Positions 10,007 to 22,249 are shown, counted from the stretch's first letter. The stretch: 64,000 nucleotides of DNA from Hypomyces perniciosus (GCA_008477525.1 SPDT01000007.1:2790001-2854000); one strand, 5' to 3'. A program made the numbers and translations. Notes: generated by a model from the sequence alone, not told the origin.

Positions 10007-11874
10007 ACGGCTGGCTTTTTATAACTAGGGCGAATCTTTCATGGATAGCTTGACTGGTGGTTTTGCATATCATACTGCCTCGATGGCATTGGATCACCAT
10101 ATGGTTATGTTATGACGGGATGGAAATGGATGTGCAAGGAAGAGCCCCAAGAATGCACAGTGAGAGGCTTAAGTAAAGGGTTGTTCACCAGGTTTAGACT
10201 TTTTTTCTCCTTCTTCAATACAAAGGCAATCTCGTTTGAAGATGCGCCATTTTACCACTCTGATACAAATCTGCAAGTTTTTTTCTTCTTTTCCTCCTGT
10301 TGTAGTAGTGCCTTGGGTTCGCGCAGGGGAGGCAACAGTGGCTTGCGACCTGTGCTTTTTACACTCATCAGTATGTCTGCAGTGATTGGCCCTCTGGGAC
10401 TGTATCCAAATACATACGTTCACTCAGTAAATGACTGCCTGGGAGGATCGCATCAGATGGAAGCCATCGGGGTTCGGTTGAAGGGGGGAGATCGAGGCGA
10501 ACGCATGTTGGGAGGTTGACTTGTTGATATTAAAGCGCACCTAACGCCGAAACCCTTCGCCTCAATATTGTCCAACCCCCTGTACTCTGTACAAAATTAG
10601 CGTTCATCTGTCAATACTATACCATACTATACTATACTAGACACCGCATTCCTTCCAGTGTGGGGAAGCCTGAATCCCTCTGTCTTGGCGGACCAACTCA
10701 CGACTGGATGACATGACGCCTCAAGCGCGCTTTAAGCGACATGTTCCTCTTTTTTAGCTTAAATATCCCTCATCGGGGTTTTCAAACGGTCTGAGTTTAA
10801 CCCTGTCGGAAGTCGAATAGTCAGTCGATGGATGCCGCCCTGCCGTCACCAAGGATTCCCTGGTTGCATATTCTTTTCGTAAGTAGGATAGGCACCATGA
10901 TGATGACATCCTTGGGGCTTTTCCCCCGCCAGTCTCCAGGGGTAGGGCTGAGAATAGATGTCGCCCCACTCCTGGATGCCCAAATTTAGCTTCACCAATG
11001 TCCGCTTGTCAGCCACAGGCATGAGTGGAAGTGGACCTGGAGCCCAAATGTCGAAAGCTGACATGACATGTGAAGGAATGTAGAAACAAGTATGATGCGA
11101 AAATTGAAATGACAAAACTCTGCTCTTCGTTCTAGTGCTACTAGTAGTAGTACATACATCGTAGCACTAGTATTGGTAAACTGCCGGCAAAAAGAAATGT
11201 GTGAATGTGTGGGCCTAGATGAGGCGTTTACACAAGCAACTGACATAACATCAGCCATGTTGCCTGGTGGTGTCATGCAACCATAGGAGCCACGAAAGCA
11301 AAACCAATGAAATGAACTCATGTAAAAGCGTGCTGGCTCCTCAGGGACTTGGCCAGGGCGTTGTCATATCCAGGTCCAGACCACACTGTTGCTCCAGGCC
11401 AGGCTCAGCTCCCAGTTCAGCCGCAGAAGAGCCCAAGGAATCCCGCGCGTCAAATGGCGCTATTCTCGCCCGGTCTCCTCATCGCTCCAATCCTCTCGCT
11501 TGGAGGCTATGGGTGGTGGAGTGCCCCGGTTCGTCAAGAGGTGGCAGAGGTGCGCGATGGAAGGCTTTTTTTTTTGCTCAATCAAACAAGCGGTCATGCA
11601 GAGGGGTGGGGAGAGAAATATGGCGTTAGGTGGCGGGTAGGTAGGGCAGGTAGGGCAGACTTGATGAGGCTCCAAACAACTAAATAAATGGCGGGATGCC
11701 GCATGAGGCTTGAAGGAATGTGCGAGAGTTGTTTGTCTGCATGGCAGCAGGCAGCCGTTAGGAAACCAGCATACGATCCTCAGCCATCGAACTAGGCCGA
11801 CATAACAACAGGCGCCGACGATTTACTGTTTCTTGTCCGCCATTTGCGTGGAAGCGGTAGAAGGAGTTGGCATC
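10007..11874. other. Intergenic region, no gene seen
   Basis: This is 1.9 kb between two plus-strand genes. ORFs of 70-135 codons on both strands overlap one another and lack domain signals. No RNA gene or repeat beyond short TA/CTA runs (about 10612-10640, 11140-11170) was seen. Confidence 0.5.
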
Positions 11875-13035
11875 ATGGCTAATCACAGAGCCCAAGAGCA
11901 ATTCGATCGTGCGAAATGGCGGTTCTGGGTACTCGCCCCGTTCTGGGCCTTGCAACTCACACTGGCCATGGCGATGATAGGACTCTTTTCCTGGAGACTT
12001 GCAGATACCATATCCCACTATGACGAGAGGGACAAGGCAGGCAAAAAGCCAGTCATTGAGTTCGTGTAAGTGTGCTCTATGCCCAACCTAAGTCGCGTGA
12101 GTATTGACAAAGTCCTTGAAGATGGGAAGCCACCAACATCGGCATGTCGTCCATCGCGGCAATTTGCACATTTGTCGAACTCGCCAAATACTTCACCGAG
12201 ACGCTGACACCATGGACCATGTTGTTTACCCACGTTATTAAACTGACTTGCGCGTCTGCCATCCTGGTCTTGGACGTGGTCGTTTATGTAGAGCGCAGTG
12301 AATCCTATTACACCGTCATCGGTCTCGCTCTGGATGCTGCTTTGATGTCAGTGGCTCCCTCGAGTGATATTATAGCAGGACCTTAGGCTGACAAGTAACA
12401 GGATCACAGCCATTGCGCTCGCTGTATATGCCATTCGTGCCTATCGCCGCCTGTCCAAATACGACGACTATGCCTATCCGGTTAATGTCAATGTTAAGTC
12501 ATATGGTCACAACGACGGGTTTGAGTACAACAGCTCGTACTCTAGCAGAAACAGCATGCGATCGACCGGAGAGAAACGAGTCTCCTTTGGATCAGCACGC
12601 CTCAGTATGGGATCCGTTATCAGCGAGCCCATATCTCTTCAGTCGTTGGAGCAGCCGCCAAAACCATACGACCATCAAAGGGATACGCAATTCGACGCAT
12701 ACCTAACTCGCCGCAAATCCGATGCCAAAGCCGACGTTGAAAAGGGGCTCGGTCGCTCAAGTCCACCCGGGGAGTGGCGTGTGGATGGTAGCACCAGATC
12801 ACGGGGATCGAGTGTCTCAAGAGTCGTCAGCCTTACCAGCGAGCAAGTATTGCGTTCTGTGCCTGAAGAGGAGGGCGACGTAGTAGAGGCAGACCACCCT
12901 TCGACAGACCAAGAGACTCTGCTAGAACACAAGCGGAAGGACAGCGAAGACGGTACCAACGAATCACAGGCACCGCAAGAAGTAGAGGCACCACAAGAGG
13001 TAGACGCAGTAGAGCCGAAGTGGCAGCAGAAATGA
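11875..13035 (+). CDS. Four-helix integral membrane protein, fungal hypothetical
   Basis: Three exons, 11875-12065, 12122-12346 and 12402-13035, encode 349 aa. The introns are 56 nt (GTAAGT) and 55 nt (GTCAGT), and both restore frame exactly. Four hydrophobic segments are visible in the first 190 residues: WVLAPFWALQLTLAMAMIGLF, then ATNIGMSSIAAICTFVELA, then MLFTHVIKLTCASAILVLDVVVY, and VIGLALDAALMITAIALAVY. This is a MARVEL-like topology. The remaining half is a polar, Ser/Glu-rich cytoplasmic-type tail ending EPKWQQK. I do not recognise a named family. An in-frame ATG at 11833 would add 14 residues; I chose 11875, directly before MANHRAQEQFDRAKWR. Confidence 0.75.
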
Positions 13036-13846
13036 ACCGCCTGGGCCTGGGCCTGGGCCTGGATGGATGCCATTGACGACTGATAGGTGAGAGGATATAC
13101 CCGAGTCGAGAGGGAGGTTGGAAACGGGCCTCACAACATGTGACTCATGAAAATGGCGTTTGGGATGGATGGATTTCGATACAACGTAATGAGTTTCATG
13201 CTTTTGATGATAATGGCGCAAAGTCCAAATAGAAGGCTTGGTGGATTGGCTGATACAGCAAGCAGAGCGGTATCCTGCATCTGTCTGTGTTTTATTCACC
13301 TTGAGTTGATACCAGAATGAATACAAACAACCCAGAGCGCCAGCATGTGCTGTATCTTGTGGGCCAAACATGCATTCATCGCGATGCTTGACGTGACGTG
13401 GAAAGCCGGAAGCATTCCGTACATCCGGAGTACGGAGAACTACTTTGTATTGGGCTCACTTAGGTAGGTCACGTGAGGCTGCGCTACACTTGCCGACAGC
13501 CAGATGGGCGCCAAACATGTGCTGCAATGATCGAGGACCTGTATCAATTCACCGGGTTGCGTCTGGTTGTAAAGCCAAAGGCCGCAAGATTGTCTTTCAT
13601 GTTCCATTGTTTTGTGGTTTGCCAATTGCTTGCCAACACCCCCCAACTGATCTGATAAATAAATAAGTCTCCAAGTTCCCACTTCAGCGACCGTCCGACC
13701 AACATCCCACTTTCGCCCAGACCGCCCCGTTTCTCTCCAACGCGCCCAACCAATTCATGACGAGCGTCGAGTGCGGCTTCTAGCCCATCGTCTAGAGCTG
13801 CGCAGGGCTGACGCATGGCCAGAGGCGCACCCAAAACACCGTCAAC
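13036..13846. other. Intergenic region upstream of PAC1
   Basis: There is no gene signal. A short GGGCCT-type tandem lies at about 13043-13060 just after the membrane-protein stop, and a TACGGAG half-element near 13431. The 3' half should contain the PAC1 promoter. Confidence 0.5.
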
Positions 13847-15450
13847 ATGAGTCGAACACTGCCTGTCCGGCAGGCCGAGGAGCTGTAGGTACCTATACAG
13901 GGGGTGGGGGAGGCTGCCATGATATGCCATGCCATGCCATGCTATGCTTTACCATGCTATGCTTTACCATGCTATGCTATGCTATGCTATGCTACACCTG
14001 CTAACACGGCGTCTCTCCAACAGGCACAAGTCCATCATAGCTTACCTGTCGGCGAACAACCTTCCAAACACCACCGCCGCGCTCAGGGAGGAGTTGGGCC
14101 TTGGGGAGGACGTGTTCGATGCGGCGACAACCAAGAAGTATGAGACTCTCCTGGAGAAGAAATGGACGAGCATTGTCCGGCTACAGAAAAAGGCATGTCC
14201 GTTTACCTTGGCTGCCCAGCGCTTCCCCGACGACTGTCTAACCAGCGGTGCGCCCCCAGATCATGGATCTCGAGACCCGGAATTCACAATTGCAGTCAGA
14301 GCTCGATAACGCGACGCCTTCATCGCTTTCGAAACGAACCAAGGACCCCGCTTCCTGGCTACCCAAAGCCCCTTCACGACACACCCTGGAGTCACACCGG
14401 GAGTGCGTAAACTGCGTTGCCTTCCACCCACGATTCTCCTCGATTGCGTCCGGCTCCGACGACTGCACCATCAAGGTATGGGACTGGGAACTTGGCGATC
14501 TAGAACAAACCATCAAGGGCCACACGAGGTCGGTGCTGGATCTTGACTACGGCGGTCCAAAGACGGCCATTCTACTAGCCTCGTGCAGCTCAGACACGAC
14601 GATTAAGCTATGGGATCCGGCGGATGGGTACAAGAACATACGCACATTATCGGGCCACGAGCATAGCGTTAGTGCTGTACGGTTTATTCCTTCCGGCGGT
14701 ACCGGCTTCTTCTCATCTGGAAACATGCTTGTCAGCGCATGCGGAGACAAATCACTCAAAATATGGGATGCTACAACAGGATATTGTGTCAAGACGTTAA
14801 ATGGACATGTGGGATGGGTTCGAGATGTTTGCCCGTCCCCCGATGGAAACTATCTTCTATCCACAGGAAACGATCAAACAGGTCGACTATGGGAGCTGAC
14901 GATGGCCAACCCAGAGCCAAAGGTCACGCTGACCGGCCACGAACACGTTGTTGGCTGCTGTGCTTTCGCGCCGCCCTCCTCATATGAGTATTTTGCTGCT
15001 TTAGCCGGTCTAAAGAAGCCTCCACCTCTGACCAGCACGGCAGAGTTCATGGCAACTGGATCACGAGACAAAACTATCAAGTTATGGGACGCAAGGGGCA
15101 ACTGCCTCGCGACTCTTGTTGGGCACGACAACTGGATAACGGGCCTTACGTTCCACCCTGGCGGTAAATATCTGCTGTCTGTGTCTGATGACAAGTCACT
15201 GCGGTGCTGGGATCTCAGTCAGGAAGGGAAATGTGTGAGAGTGCTGTCAGACGCACACGACCACTTTGTTTCGTCGGTGCGGTGGGCTCCAGCAGTAGTA
15301 AAGGAAGCCCCCGCAGGCAATGGTGCATCACAAAATAGTGAAGGAGATGGAACAGTGGCGAGAAGGGCAGCTGGAGCAGACGCATCGGAGATTCGCTGTG
15401 TCATTGCCACGGGAAGCATCGATATGACTGTCAGGATATGGGCGAACTAG
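13847..15450 (+). CDS. PAC1: Nuclear distribution protein PAC1 (LIS1/NudF)
   Basis: This is a LIS1-family WD40 protein that binds dynein and supports nuclear migration. The exons are 13847-13884, 14024-14192 and 14260-15450, giving 465 aa. Exon 1 gives [13 protein letters not shown]. The LisH motif continues across the junction ([17 protein letters not shown]), followed by a coiled-coil ([12 protein letters not shown], then [16 protein letters not shown]). Seven WD40 repeats then run from about residue 110 to the end ([76 protein letters not shown]). Intron 1 (139 nt) contains a pentanucleotide repeat. Intron 2 appears to use a GC donor (AAG|GCATGT). Length and architecture match fungal PAC1. 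Confidence 0.95.
13918..13995. repeat. Pentanucleotide (CCATG/CTATG) tandem repeat inside PAC1 intron 1
   Basis: An imperfect array of 5-nt units, mostly ATGCC, ATGCT and TTTACC variants, fills most of the 139-nt first intron of PAC1. The intron is about twice the local norm, so the repeat accounts for its extra length. Similar short CCATG runs occur at 18212-18230 and about 51026-51044. Confidence 0.85.
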
Positions 15451-16133
15451 GTGTACAAGACGCAATTCAACGGACCTTGGAGCACAGGGATATCGCGTTG
15501 TAACAGCTGCTTGCCCATCTGCGTGGAAAGGGAGATACTACAGAGAGAGAGGGAGAGAGAGAGAGATAGGAAGTGTCAAAGTTATGATAAAAGGGGATTG
15601 AAACGCACCATTTGGGCTCATCCTTGTCAAGCTAGCCGATTATTAAAGATGGATGGGAATGGTTCGGCAAATGAAATGATGAAAAGAAAGAGATACTGAG
15701 CGAATAGTAGCAAAACTTTTTACCATTGCATCATCCCCATAGCAAACCGCTAGATACTAATAGTAGTAGTCCAGTCCCATGAGCAATCTAATAGTACTAA
15801 TATTGCCGAGATGTGGTGGCAACATTATTAAAGGAGCAGACGTTTTTAAAGTCACGTCAGATAAAGTGTCATCCATTGTCACCAAGAGGTCTATCTGCTG
15901 TATACTAATGATTAGTCGAAACATGCATTAATAATAAAAGGGTCGGGATTCATAGTAGTAGCTCTATTCTCATTTCAGGTTCATATCTATCCTAATATCA
16001 TTTCTATCCTCATACTTCATACATCTTCCTGAACGCAGGATAGATGAGATTCATGGCAACCAAATTTATGTGCAGTCATCCATATCATATCATATCATAT
16101 ATACATACACATGATAAACTTTCCGTACATGTT
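15451..16133. other. Convergent intergenic region
   Basis: This is the 3' flank of PAC1 (plus) and the secreted hydrolase (minus). It holds a GA-rich run at 15541-15569 and an ATATC tandem at about 16082-16102. No coding signal. Confidence 0.5.
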
Positions 16134-17524
16134 TCATATCTTCGTAATCCAGGTGTTCAACTTGGACTGGATCTGGTCGCTGTTCTTCTCCATAAAGAAC
16201 ATGTGGCCATTGCCGCGGATGCCTTCCTTGCCGAGCTCGAGGTGAGTCGTCTGGGAGCAGCCAGCCTGTTTCAAGAACTTGACCGTGCAGTAATCATACG
16301 GCGCATGGTACGAGGCTTCAGACGTGACTAGCAGAATAGGCTTCTTGGCCAAGTTGATGAGCTGGCGGGGCGCCGGGGCAGAAGCTTGCAGGACGCAGTC
16401 GACCAGGTTCTGAACGCTGGCGGGAATTATCTGCTGCACAAGATCCACTTTGGGATCGCTGACGGGAGGGCTATATGTAAGTTTAATGTCCGTCAGACCC
16501 CAGGCTCGAGATGAAGTGTTGCTGAAGACGGCTTCTCGGAAAGGAGGGCCAGTAGGCTCAAGCAAGATAAGACCCTTGGTCAGATTGGGGCGGGCATCAG
16601 CGATCAGGATGGGCATGAGGCCGCCCTGGCTGTGGCCGACGAGAATGACTGGCTTTCCGATCTTGTCGAGCAGCGCAGCACCAGCGTTCTGGACGGTAGT
16701 TTGCTGATAGACGGCGTTGCTGATGAACTGAACATTGGAGCTGTAGAAGGTGTCGAAGATGGGGTCGCCAACGGAGCCATTGCCAGGCCATTGGGTGTGC
16801 AGAGCGGCCTGGGGCCAGAGCATGTAGTCCTTGATAGCAGTGAAGCGTTGCTCGATGATCTCAACAGAGTATGTCGAGGGTGCTGAGGCGCCAACGCCCG
16901 GCTGCCAGGCTGAGCGGCCCCGAAGGGTCTGGTCGACGATGTAGACCTCATACCCTTGTGCCAGGAACTGGGAGGCCCAGCCGCGCGAGCCGTCCGGCTT
17001 GTTTAGGAAGTTCTAAATATCCCGATTAGCACACACATGTAAGGTAAGCTGATGACAATTGTCGTACGAGTGAGTAACAGGAGTAGTACGAGTACTCGTA
17101 ACGAATACGGAGGACAAGGACTAGTGAACTATGGAATGCGGAGTAGTACGGAGTAGTACGGAGTAGTACTAAAGACAGGATCAGGATAGAATCGTGGACT
17201 TACGGTGCCAGTCTGCGCCTGTCCATGGATGAAGACAATGGGCGCTCTCTGTCGCACTCCATTGGCGGGCTGCAGCCTCTCGACGTACATCTGGTCGCGG
17301 AAGAGAGTGCCACCAGCGCCATTGTCGACATAGCCGCCGCCCACATAGAAGAACGAGCGAATGGAGGCGATCTCCTTGGAGGAGGAGGAGGAGAAGCTGT
17401 TGTCTGCGGTGCTGTCCGCGCTGTCGGTGCTGCTGTCAGTGCTGTTGCTGTCAGGACTGTCAGTGGCGTAGGCGCCGCTCAGCAGTGCAGTTGCAATAGC
17501 AGCAGCCACTGTAACGAAGCGCAT
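16134..17524 (-). CDS. Secreted alpha/beta-hydrolase (esterase-like)
   Basis: Two exons, 17204-17524 and 16134-17012, encode 399 aa. Residues 1-20 (MRFVTVAAAIATALLSGAYA) are a signal peptide, followed by a Ser/Asp-rich linker and IRSFFYVGGGYVDNGAGG. The hydrolase fold is shown by the oxyanion/first-strand block APIVFIHGQAQTGT, the nucleophile elbow VGHSQGG (Ser near residue 235) and a late His in GNGHMFF. This resembles the fungal secreted AB-hydrolase group that acts on small esters; the substrate is unknown. The 191-nt intron (17013-17203) is unusually long for the window and carries tandem TACGGAGTAG elements. Confidence 0.85.
17141..17170. repeat. Tandem TACGGAGTAG elements within the hydrolase intron
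   Basis: Units of the type GGAGTAGTAC are repeated three times in a row inside the intron. A related palindrome, TACGAGTACTCGTA, lies just before them (about 17088-17101). These belong to the palindrome family scattered through the non-coding parts of the window. Confidence 0.8.
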
Positions 17525-19397
17525 CTTGATGCCGAACTGGTTCTAAACAGAGAACTACTCGTAGAGAACTAGAGAACTAGAGATGTAGGTGGGAAGCCAC
17601 ACCACGTCGTCGAGTCTTGGCGAGGATTGTGAGATTAAATTTGATTTTTTTTTCTTGCGATCCTTCTCTCAGCTCAGGGGGGAAGAGGAAAGCATATGCC
17701 ATTTGAACCTTTCAATCGGCAAAACGGCTCCATGGTTAGCATGATCGCTTACGAGCCCTGCATAAATAGATTTGCGAAAACCTTGAAAGTACGGAGTAGA
17801 GAAAGGTTCCGAGGCTGTACTCGTACTGTACGAAGTAGAAAGCACTAAAATTCAATAGTAGCGTGGAGATGACCGGGTAATTCAGAATACCTTACATCGG
17901 AGGACTAAGGATGAATAAGCAGCCGCTCAAAGTTTTTTTGGGCACGGCTCCGTCTCCGTCTCCCCATTTTTAAGCTTCTTTTTCTTCCCGTCAACCTTTA
18001 TGTGTTATGGTCTGCAATCGGTGCGGGATAACGAGCAAAGGGTTCATTGCCTGGAAGAGTCATGAACCGGGTTTGGTCTTTATATACGAACACTACATAC
18101 GACGCAGGCCTACGCATGCATTAGTGTTTGGTAGTGAGGATTCCGATACTACTTCGTACTTCGTACTTCACATCACCTTGCAAGGGTGGGTGACTCGTGT
18201 TCTTACGAGTACCATGCCATGCCATGCCATGTCTGTTCTGTGGCGCCCTGCAAGCCCATAAAACCGGGATCTGGCATTTGTCAACCAACAAACGGACGAA
18301 CGGACGAACGGGAGGCTTTCCCATTCCGCGGCCTTGGGCCCGCCAAGAGGGCTTGTCTTCAACGGCTCCGACTGCTGCTTCGGCTTTTCGTGGAGCTGTA
18401 TGAGAAGAGCGATTTTTGCTTTCTGTTCTTCATATCACGGCACCTCCTCTGTTGTCCTCTGTTGTCCTCTGCACCTATGGCTTCTACTTCTACTTGTTCA
18501 GAGTATTATTACGAGTACTACTTCTGCGGAGTCGGTAGACAGCACTACTCCGTACAAAAGAACCGAAAGCACCGACCCATGTGTGGTTTCCTTTTTCCTG
18601 GAATAGTGAATGTTCGTATTTATGGATTACCACTCTTTTCTCAACTCAGCTGCCTGACTCGCACCCGGTGTCCTCCCAAGTTCCCCCACAGACGCCAGGT
18701 CATTCTACGAGTAGTACTCCGTATCCCTGGTCAAGAGGAGTCGGGGAACAGGGATCGATCAATCTCTAGCCTACGGAGTAGTCCACATGAGAAACGCCGG
18801 CAGTTTAGCCGGGCGATGATTCCATGCCATCCCTAATGACAGCCTTACAGGGTGCCAGAGATACTTTGACAGTTAATAACTGTAAGGCGCCCCCTTCCAG
18901 TCCACACTCGTCTTAATCGCCTATACTAATACTCAATCCGGCGGTAGTAAGTCAGTTGGTGGCGTCTACCTTTCTCACTAACAATCCGGGCCTCGTTTCA
19001 TTCTGATCTCCGTGGCATCGATACGTATACTCGTACTCGTACGATCTTGCCTTAGTAGAGTAACATTACAGTGTACTCCGTACTACTAGTAGTAGAGAGG
19101 AACTATGTTAGTATTCGATCATCGAACGCATCAGTATTCTTCATTCTCCGATTAACCGCGCTTAACCGTTCTTTGTCGCCCCCACGGACCACATCTCCGT
19201 GGAATGAGTGCCGCGCGGGTTGTTATCTCATCTATAATGTCCTCGGAAGTATCTTCATCTCAAACTTTGCAACCTTTTTTTCTTCTCTTCTTCTTCCCTC
19301 GTAGTGATTTGTTTATTCTGTTTCTCGTCTAGTTCCTGTCTTTTATGAATAGGATGTATGTGAGAGGAATGACCATTACGACAACACGGCCATAATC
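17525..19397. other. Divergent intergenic region rich in TACGGAGTA elements
   Basis: This is 1.9 kb between the hydrolase (minus) and the rhodopsin-domain gene (plus). TACGGAGTA/TACTCCGTA copies lie near 17790, 18548, 18715, 18773 and 19076, with the variant TACTCGTACTCGTAC near 19027-19041 and a CCATG run near 18212. The 216-codon plus ORF at 18186-18836 has no domain character and reads through these repeats, so I do not call it a gene. Confidence 0.55.
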
Positions 19398-20605
19398 ATG
19401 GACGAGACACTCCTTATTCATTGGCTATTCAGCTGTCTGGCCCTCGTCATCATGGGGGCCAGACTGGTGTGGAGGAAGGTTGCTCGGCAGCCGTTCAACA
19501 CTGGTGACTATCTCACCATGGGGGCTTGCCTCTGTGATTTGACACGAATGGCTCTCATTCACATCGTCTTGACTTGGGGAACAAATAATCTAACCCCAGA
19601 CGCGCGGGTGAAAATACACTTCAGCGACGTGGAGATCTATCAACGCGAGATCGGCAGCAAGTTAACAATTGTGAATCGCGTCTTTTACAATTCCTAGTCA
19701 GTATATCCTCTGCCATCAGGAGAGGCTTTGCCGTGGGGAAGATGGGAGCCAGCGACTAACTGAAATGATGTGAATACAGCCTTTGGTTACAGAAGTTGGT
19801 TCTGCTGGATATGTACCGACGAGTAGTTCACGATTTGCCATTCGAGAAAATCCTTATCAGGTCCTTTCTTTTCGTCTTCTTCGCCACTTACGTCGTTGTC
19901 CAAGTCCTCACTTTCACTGAATGCAAGCCTTTTGACCTCTACTGGCAGGTCATCCCTGACCCAGGTAAGCTGTCACCATCTCCCTATTTCTTCTTTAATC
20001 AATAGCCGGAGATGCTGACCCTCGTCTCTCTTTTGCCAGGCTCATGTGTTCAAGCTCAGCTCCAACTCATTGTCCTTGGCGTCCTCAACATCATCACAGA
20101 TGTCATGCTTCTGATTCTGCCCATCCCCGTCGTCTTCAACCTGAAGGCTCCCTTGCGCCGCAAGTTGCAACTAATCGCTCTCTTCACCCTCGGCATCTTC
20201 ATCATCCTCATCACCATTGTTCGACTCCCCATCAACTCCGTTCAGAAGTATAGCCAGGTCAACCGTACAACTTGGGCTAGCACCGAGCTCTTGGCCTCAG
20301 CAATCGTCGTCAACGCGCCAACGCTCTACGGTTTCTGGAACAAGCGCCGGCGCGAAAAATCAATGTCGTCTCGGAGACAAGGGCTAGGCTATGGAGGTTC
20401 GGGGAGTAATCGCCTCGCCAAGGAGACCATTGGAGGCAGTAGAGAATCATACAATATGGACGTGAGACGCAAGCCAACGAGCGGTATACTACAGACCACG
20501 GAGATTATCGTGATGGATGAGGCGAGGGTTAGCGGAGACTCGGGACCACTGCCAGGGAGAGCAGACTCGAGGCATTCTAGCCAACGAGAGATATTACCTG
20601 CTTAA
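19398..20605 (+). CDS. Fungal rhodopsin-domain (Pth11-related) seven-helix membrane protein
   Basis: Exons 19398-19696, 19780-19964 and 20040-20605 encode 349 aa. Intron 1 uses a GTCAGT donor with an ACTAAC branch site; intron 2 uses GTAAGC. About seven hydrophobic segments are visible, and the family hallmarks TECKPFDLYW and DVMLLILPIPVVFNLK, with WASTELLASAIVVNAPTL in the last helix, mark it as a fungal rhodopsin-domain protein (group related to Pth11-like receptors, without a CFEM domain). The C-terminal 100 residues are polar and Ser/Arg-rich and presumably cytoplasmic. It is a plausible surface sensor, but the ligand and pathway cannot be inferred. Confidence 0.85.
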
Positions 20606-21139
20606 AAATTCGAACGGGCAATTTTCTTCTTCCCTTTTTTTTATCTTCAAGCTCTGGTCTGCACGTTTTGGACAGCAGCTTTACATATACAATAATAATA
20701 TTCATGTTTACCCCGAACAGTACCACCACCACTACCACCAGTGTTTCCAGAGGCTCTGCGGCAATTACGGTCATGATGTAACACCATTAGCCTTAGAATT
20801 GTCTCGGTCCATGAGAATTTGAACGAGCTTGGCATTGTGCAACGGCTTTATCTATCAGTCAAGTTTACACTTGCACCAAGACGTCATCACTGAGGCAAAT
20901 CATATTTTGCCTGGTCATGACATGTCATTAAACTCCGTCCCCAGTGGTAATATGCGGCTCATATTGCCCGACTCTGAGTGACAGCGGGTTTCGCGACTAT
21001 GTCTCATAGCAGTAAGCTCCGATCGAGATGGCGGAAAGAGCACATAGGTCATGACATTAAAAAAACAACATGTGCATATCATCTTACAATAGGGGAGTGT
21101 ATGAGACTCTATCCTCAGCACATCTCTCATTCAACACCT
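20606..21139. other. Convergent intergenic region
   Basis: This is the 3' flank of the rhodopsin-domain gene (plus) and the HNH gene (minus). There is no coding signal and no clear repeat. Confidence 0.5.
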
Positions 21140-21925
21140 CTATCCCCTCCTCGCTCTTGTCTTCCCCCCTTTCCACCTCAACCTTCCCACCCACTCCGCA
21201 AATTTCCTCACTTCATCCTCTGCCAGTAGTAGCTCCACCGTATAGTAATTCCTCGCCAGCTCCTCATGGTTCTTAAACCGGTGCACACACCGATGACACG
21301 CGCCGCACAGCCACGCTACATTCTGCAAGTCCTCCTTGCGGTGCCACCCGCGTTTGACAGCCTTGTCGTGCACAAACCGAGGTATGAGGTGGTGGTACGA
21401 CAGAGGGATCCATGAGCGTTCGCAGATCTCGCATGCGTCGGTGCGGGTGGATTGAGTAGCCGGTGGCGGTGTAGTGAGGGCGGTGAGATAGGCTGTTAAT
21501 ATGGGTAGAAGGAATGCTTCTGGGCTAGCTGGCAGAGGAGATGGCAGTAATGGATCGGGGGATATGAGATTGTAGGTGATGAGAGTCTCCGAGATGGATG
21601 GCGGCAGGTCAAAGTATGACAGACTGTCCACCGTCAGCGGTAGAGCATACTGCGCCTGCAGCTCCTCAGAGTCTCTCCAGGAGCGGTAGTCTAGGTGTTG
21701 CAGTTCCTGGGGCAGACTCTCGAATATGCCGTCTGCTAGATAGTCGATGAAGTCGGCCAGTTCCTCGGCATCCCGGTCCGGGTCCTGCGCCGGGGTGGGG
21801 CTGGGCTGTCCCGCCTTGGCTCGGCGCTTACGTTTCGGGTCCGGGCTGGAGACAGGGGGCTGGAGTAGAGTGGTGGAGAGGCAGTCTCGGAAAAGTGCGT
21901 AGTTGAGGCTCTCTTCGTCTGCCAT
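21140..21925 (-). CDS. HNH-nuclease-like zinc-binding protein, fungal hypothetical
   Basis: A single exon of 261 aa. The C-terminal third carries an HNH-type treble-clef signature: CEIC (Cys165, Cys168), SYHHLIPRFVHDK (His178/179), then WLCGACHRCVH (Cys207, Cys210, His215). The N-terminal part holds a basic PKRKRRAK patch (possible nuclear signal) and acidic stretches. HNH domains cut DNA, but many fungal members of this kind are uncharacterised, so nuclease activity is inference. I start at MADEESLNYALF (21925); the same frame is open to an ATG at 22216, but that extension is low-complexity and looks like leader. The gene is divergent from the HAD gene, 324 bp away. Confidence 0.75.
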   Translation of the reverse strand: MADEESLNYALFRDCLSTTLLQPPVSSPDPKRKRRAKAGQPSPTPAQDPDRDAEELADFIDYLADGIFESLPQELQHLDYRSWRDSEELQAQYALPLTVDSLSYFDLPPSISETLITYNLISPDPLLPSPLPASPEAFLLPILTAYLTALTTPPPATQSTRTDACEICERSWIPLSYHHLIPRFVHDKAVKRGWHRKEDLQNVAWLCGACHRCVHRFKNHEELARNYYTVELLLAEDEVRKFAEWVGRLRWKGGKTRARRG

Positions 21926-22249
21926 GGTACGATTTGATAGTGGTAGGGTGGTAGAATGATTGGATGGGCTGCTATTCTGATGATTGGCAGCTGAATTGAC
22001 GAGCCGATGATGTGATTGGATAATTGGTTTCGAAGATTGAGGGGTTCTTGATAATCCCCAAGAGCAGCAACGACGGAAACAAATACATAAGCAGCTTGTC
22101 TTGTGGAATCTATTCGAACTTCTTGGGGATTCGAATTTACCGTTATCATATTTCATCAGTATCGCCAAATCACTCTTGGAATAGCCGGTGAACGTGTTCG
22201 TTACCGCTTGACTCACACGCCGTAATCAACCCTAGACTACCTACCGACC
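21926..22249. promoter_or_regulatory. Shared divergent promoter region (HNH / HAD genes)
   Basis: These 324 bp separate two ATGs pointing apart, so both promoters must lie here or overlap the leaders. No specific binding site is evident. Confidence 0.5.

Noticed and set aside
18186..18836. 216-codon plus-strand ORF
   Set aside because: It reads through CCATG and TACGGAGTA repeats and has no recognisable motif or promoter-like start.
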